Positions 5,759 through 7,101 of a stretch of 7,101 bases of DNA are shown piece by piece. The stretch spans positions 1-7,101 of the forward strand of contig JAAZAI010000381.1 of assembly GCA_012514445.1 (NCBI GenBank), given 5' to 3'. Numbering within the stretch: position 1 is the first letter of the stretch; every line of letters starts with the position of its first letter. The notes under the pieces were generated by a model. That model was not told the origin of the DNA. It saw only the letters and a list, made by a program, of their open reading frames with translations, and did not search any database. Source of the stretch: Lentisphaerota bacterium (GTDB lineage: Bacteria > Verrucomicrobiota > Kiritimatiellia > RFP12 > UBA3636). The position numbers and the translations under genes were made by a program.

Positions 5759-6962
5759 GGTTACCTCTTCTTTGCTTTTTTTTCTGCAACGTGTTTTCGG
5801 TGTCTCCACCGTCGTTCGGCGTGCTCGGAGAGCCCGCCCTACCCGATGGTGCATTCTTCTCGCGAAGCTCGGGTAGGGCGCGATCTCCGAGCGCGCCGAC
5901 ACCTTCAGCGCCGATGTTCGTCCGATCCAATACGAAAGGCCATGTCTCGCGAGTCTCGGACAATTCTTTTCGAACCGGGTTCATCCGAATGTAGGCCGCC
6001 TTATCTCTAAACTCCTCTTCATCGCGCAGCCGGTGGTCGAAAAAGTTGGCCTGCCATTCGAGGCCAAGGTGCGTGGCTTGATAGCGTTTCCAATTGCCAA
6101 TCACGGATCGCAACCCGAGATCGGGACGGATCGAGACGATGAGATGCAAATGGTCGGGCATGAGCAGCGCCAACCAGAGGTACCAGCGACCCGAGGCCTC
6201 GTATTGCCGGACGCTGTCGAGCAGGGCTTCTGCAACAGGCTGGCGGCAGAGCGTGTTGACGCCTCGCTGTTTGCAAGTGATGGTGATGAAGAACCGCGCC
6301 GATCCCTGAATCCAGCCCGGGATGTCGTGCGGAAGTTTGTGTCGTTGCGGAAATGAATGGCCAACGCAACAATCCAGTGCTTCTGATTGAACGGCCGGCG
6401 TGCTCGGAGAGTCCGCCCCACCACGCGGCGTGCTCGGAGAGCCCGCCCCACCACGCGGCGTGCTCGGAGAGCCCGCCCCACCACGCGGTGCGCCCGGAGA
6501 GCCCGCCCCACCGGGTTGCCCGTCCTCCTCGCGAAGCTCGGGTAGGGCGCGATCTCCGGGCGCGCCGCGTCGTACGGTCATTGCAATCTTATCGCTCACG
6601 CGTTGTCGCCGGGCGATGGATTGCGGGTCGCAGGCGTTGATCGCGGCCAGCTTCTCCTGATCGACGCGGATCTGGCCGTCCTGTCGCAGAGACGTCGCGA
6701 GCCAGTCGAGCGGGGCATGCGTATCCGCCAAGGATGCGAGCCGATAATAGGCCCAGCGGCCGTCCTTTCGGGAATCGACCAGTCTTGCGTTGGCGAGAAT
6801 GGACAGGTGTTTCGACACTGTCGACGGGGCAAGCCCCAGCACCGCGATGATCTGGCACACGCACAGTTCGCCGGGCCGCAGCATCATCAGGATCCGCAGC
6901 CGCTGGATGTCGGAGAGTGCCTTCGTCATCCCCAAGGTCAACCGCATGGATTCATCGTTCAT
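5700..6962 (-). CDS. arsR: ArsR-family arsenic-responsive repressor, frame fused to RAYT transposase
   Basis: Residues 1 to about 121 are an ArsR/SmtB winged-helix repressor, which binds the ars promoter and releases it when arsenite binds cysteines. ELCVC (32-36) supplies the Cys34 and Cys36 of the metal site. LGLAPSTVSKHLSIL (42-56) is the recognition helix, and DGRWAYYRL (67-75) the beta wing. Normal proteins of this type end soon after the CDPQSIARRQR-like tail (111-121). Here no stop follows: the frame goes through VSDKIAMTV, the right REP hairpin, four 10-residue repeats, the whole RAYT domain (about 203-349), the left hairpin, and 58 nt into arsC, 420 residues in all. The native stop seems to have been lost on insertion. 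AAAGGA 10 nt upstream supports ATG 6962. Confidence is high for the ArsR domain and lower for the fused product. Confidence 0.8.
   Translation of the reverse strand: MNDESMRLTLGMTKALSDIQRLRILMMLRPGELCVCQIIAVLGLAPSTVSKHLSILANARLVDSRKDGRWAYYRLASLADTHAPLDWLATSLRQDGQIRVDQEKLAAINACDPQSIARRQRVSDKIAMTVRRGAPGDRALPELREEDGQPGGAGSPGAPRGGAGSPSTPRGGAGSPSTPRGGADSPSTPAVQSEALDCCVGHSFPQRHKLPHDIPGWIQGSARFFITITCKQRGVNTLCRQPVAEALLDSVRQYEASGRWYLWLALLMPDHLHLIVSIRPDLGLRSVIGNWKRYQATHLGLEWQANFFDHRLRDEEEFRDKAAYIRMNPVRKELSETRETWPFVLDRTNIGAEGVGALGDRALPELREKNAPSGRAGSPSTPNDGGDTENTLQKKKQRRGNHERKSKSQNPVSLHRQFLS
5764..5769 (-). promoter_or_regulatory. Ribosome binding site of arsC
   Basis: AAGAGG on the minus strand ends 5 nt before ATG 5758. 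It supports that start over longer in-frame extensions toward 5902. Confidence 0.7.
5817..5898. repeat. REP-like hairpin, left copy
   Basis: Arms at 5817-5846 and 5869-5898 are inverted repeats of 30 nt with 27 of 30 positions pairing, around a 22-nt loop. Both arms share the CTCGGAGA and GCCCTACCCGA cores. A second copy with almost the same right arm lies at 6486-6567, on the other side of the transposase. This is the usual layout of REP sequences around a RAYT gene. Confidence 0.85.
5916..6356 (-). CDS. REP-associated tyrosine transposase (RAYT, Y1 HUH family) domain
   Basis: About 147 residues form a Y1-transposase domain, an HUH single-strand nuclease thought to nick and move REP hairpins. 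FFITITC is an early core strand. MPDHLHLIV (6161-6135) holds the metal-binding His-x-His pair, and AAYIRMNPVRK carries the probable catalytic Tyr. WQANFFDHRLRDEEE between them is typical of the family. The domain looks complete and undamaged. Odd point: in its frame there is no ATG, GTG or TTG between the ArsR domain and the start of the transposase homology, apart from a GTG (6599-6597) and ATG (6581-6579) before the right hairpin. It may be made as a fusion to ArsR, start at one of those, or not be translated. Downstream the frame runs on through the left hairpin to 5700. Confidence 0.85.
6397..6516. repeat. 30-bp tandem repeat, 4 units, derived from a REP arm
   Basis: Four head-to-tail 30-bp units run at 6397-6426, 6427-6456, 6457-6486 and 6487-6516. 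Units 2 and 3 are identical, unit 1 differs from them at one base, and unit 4 diverges at both ends. Each unit carries the CTCGGAGA or CCCGGAGA core and a GCCCCACC end, so it is a copy of the left REP arm; unit 4 pairs with the right arm at 6538-6567. The period is a multiple of three, and on the minus strand it encodes repeated GGAGSPSTPR peptides. Confidence 0.9.
6486..6567. repeat. REP-like hairpin, right copy
   Basis: The left arm is the last tandem unit (6486-6515). The right arm at 6538-6567 matches the right arm of the 5817-5898 copy except for one base. The loop has about 22 nt, and both loops end in CGCGAAGC. The arms pair with a few mismatches. Confidence 0.8.
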
Positions 6963-6972
6963 TTTGGGTGAT

Positions 6973-6978
6973 TCCTTT
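6973..6978 (-). promoter_or_regulatory. Ribosome binding site of arsR
   Basis: AAAGGA on the minus strand lies 10 nt before ATG 6962, in the 20-nt gap after the preceding gene. Spacing is slightly long but usable. Confidence 0.55.
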
Positions 6979-6982
6979 CAAT

Positions 6983-7101
6983 TCAGAAAACCGTCGCCGC
7001 GATGCCGAGGAGATCGACCAGATACCCCGCAGCCACGGCCGTCACGAACACGGTCAGACAGAAAGCCACAATCAGTCGGCGTTTGAATATCGAGCCGAGA
7101 A
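6983..7101 (-). CDS. Membrane protein C-terminus, probably a permease of the ars operon (5' part outside window)
   Basis: On the minus strand a frame is open from the window edge to TGA at 6985-6983 and gives 38 residues. It reads FKRRLIVAFCLTV, then FVTAVAAGYLVDLL, then a short GIAATVF tail: a positively charged turn followed by one long hydrophobic helix. This resembles the last membrane helix of permeases such as the ArsP/DUF318 type often found beside arsR, but 38 residues cannot settle the family. The stop is 20 nt before the arsR start and the strand is the same, so the two are probably co-transcribed and the operon promoter lies outside the window. Confidence 0.5.
   Translation of the reverse strand, partial: LGSIFKRRLIVAFCLTVFVTAVAAGYLVDLLGIAATVF

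Larger units (their letters stand above)
5817..6567 (-). mobile_element. REP-RAYT element inserted in the ars operon
   Basis: A transposase of the RAYT family is bracketed by two copies of a REP-like hairpin, and the whole block sits between arsR and arsC. The right edge is near 6567-6575, just behind the expected C-terminus of ArsR; the left edge is near 5817, about 50 nt before the arsC Shine-Dalgarno. I see no clear target duplication, which fits the single-stranded mechanism of HUH enzymes. Exact ends are inferred from the hairpins. Confidence 0.7.

Noticed and set aside
5759..5902. Extension of arsC upstream to ATG 5902
   Set aside because: The added residues come from the REP hairpin and leader. 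ArsC homology begins at 5758 with a proper Shine-Dalgarno.
6397..6516. CRISPR array
   Set aside because: The 30-bp units are contiguous with no spacers and derive from a REP arm. No cas genes are present.
6353..6660. Plus-strand repeat proteins across the tandem array
   Set aside because: They are translations of the REP repeats in other frames, with no ribosome binding site or homology.

Overview
This 7.1 kb window looks like a chromosomal stretch from an uncultured or anaerobic bacterium of the PVC group (Kiritimatiellota, Lentisphaerota or Verrucomicrobiota). That placement is inference. It rests on strong GC bias in the left part, a LamG-like domain protein beside a GH4 glycosidase, an [FeFe]-hydrogenase maturase (which suggests anaerobic life), and hairpin repeats around a RAYT-type transposase. 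There is no rRNA or other marker gene to confirm it.

Left part, + strand (1-4256). The window opens in the 3' end of a gene for a LamG/concanavalin-like domain protein. A well-formed sigma70-type promoter (TTGACT-18-TACAAT) follows, then a GH4 alpha-galactosidase (melA) with its own Shine-Dalgarno. After a 78-nt gap comes a two-gene unit: mnmA (tRNA 2-thiouridylase) overlaps hydE (radical SAM maturase of the [FeFe]-hydrogenase H-cluster) by 4 nt (ATGA). The MnmA has a CxxC at the first catalytic site but no cysteine in the usual second position.

Middle (4257-4491). A convergent intergenic region holds seven TAATCG-type hexamers and a nest of short inverted repeats. Base composition drops here: I counted about 72% GC in a 60-nt sample of hydE (3961-4020) and 55% in one of acr3 (5041-5100).

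Right part, - strand (4492-7101). This is an arsenic-resistance operon, transcribed right to left: the last 38 codons of a membrane protein (probably a permease), arsR, a REP/RAYT mobile element, arsC, acr3. It is damaged in two places. First, a RAYT transposase flanked by REP-like hairpins sits directly behind the ArsR domain, and one 420-codon reading frame runs without a stop through arsR, hairpin, transposase, hairpin and into arsC. Second, arsC breaks off about 80 codons in, before its redox cysteines should appear, and joins out of frame to an acr3 that lacks its normal start. A deletion or an assembly join would explain this. Acr3 itself keeps its key Cys and Glu and could still be made from an internal ATG, but the arsenate reductase is probably dead.

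I see no rRNA, tRNA or CRISPR array, and no convincing wholly new system. The most unusual structure is the ars operon remodelled by the REP/RAYT element and by the arsC-acr3 deletion.
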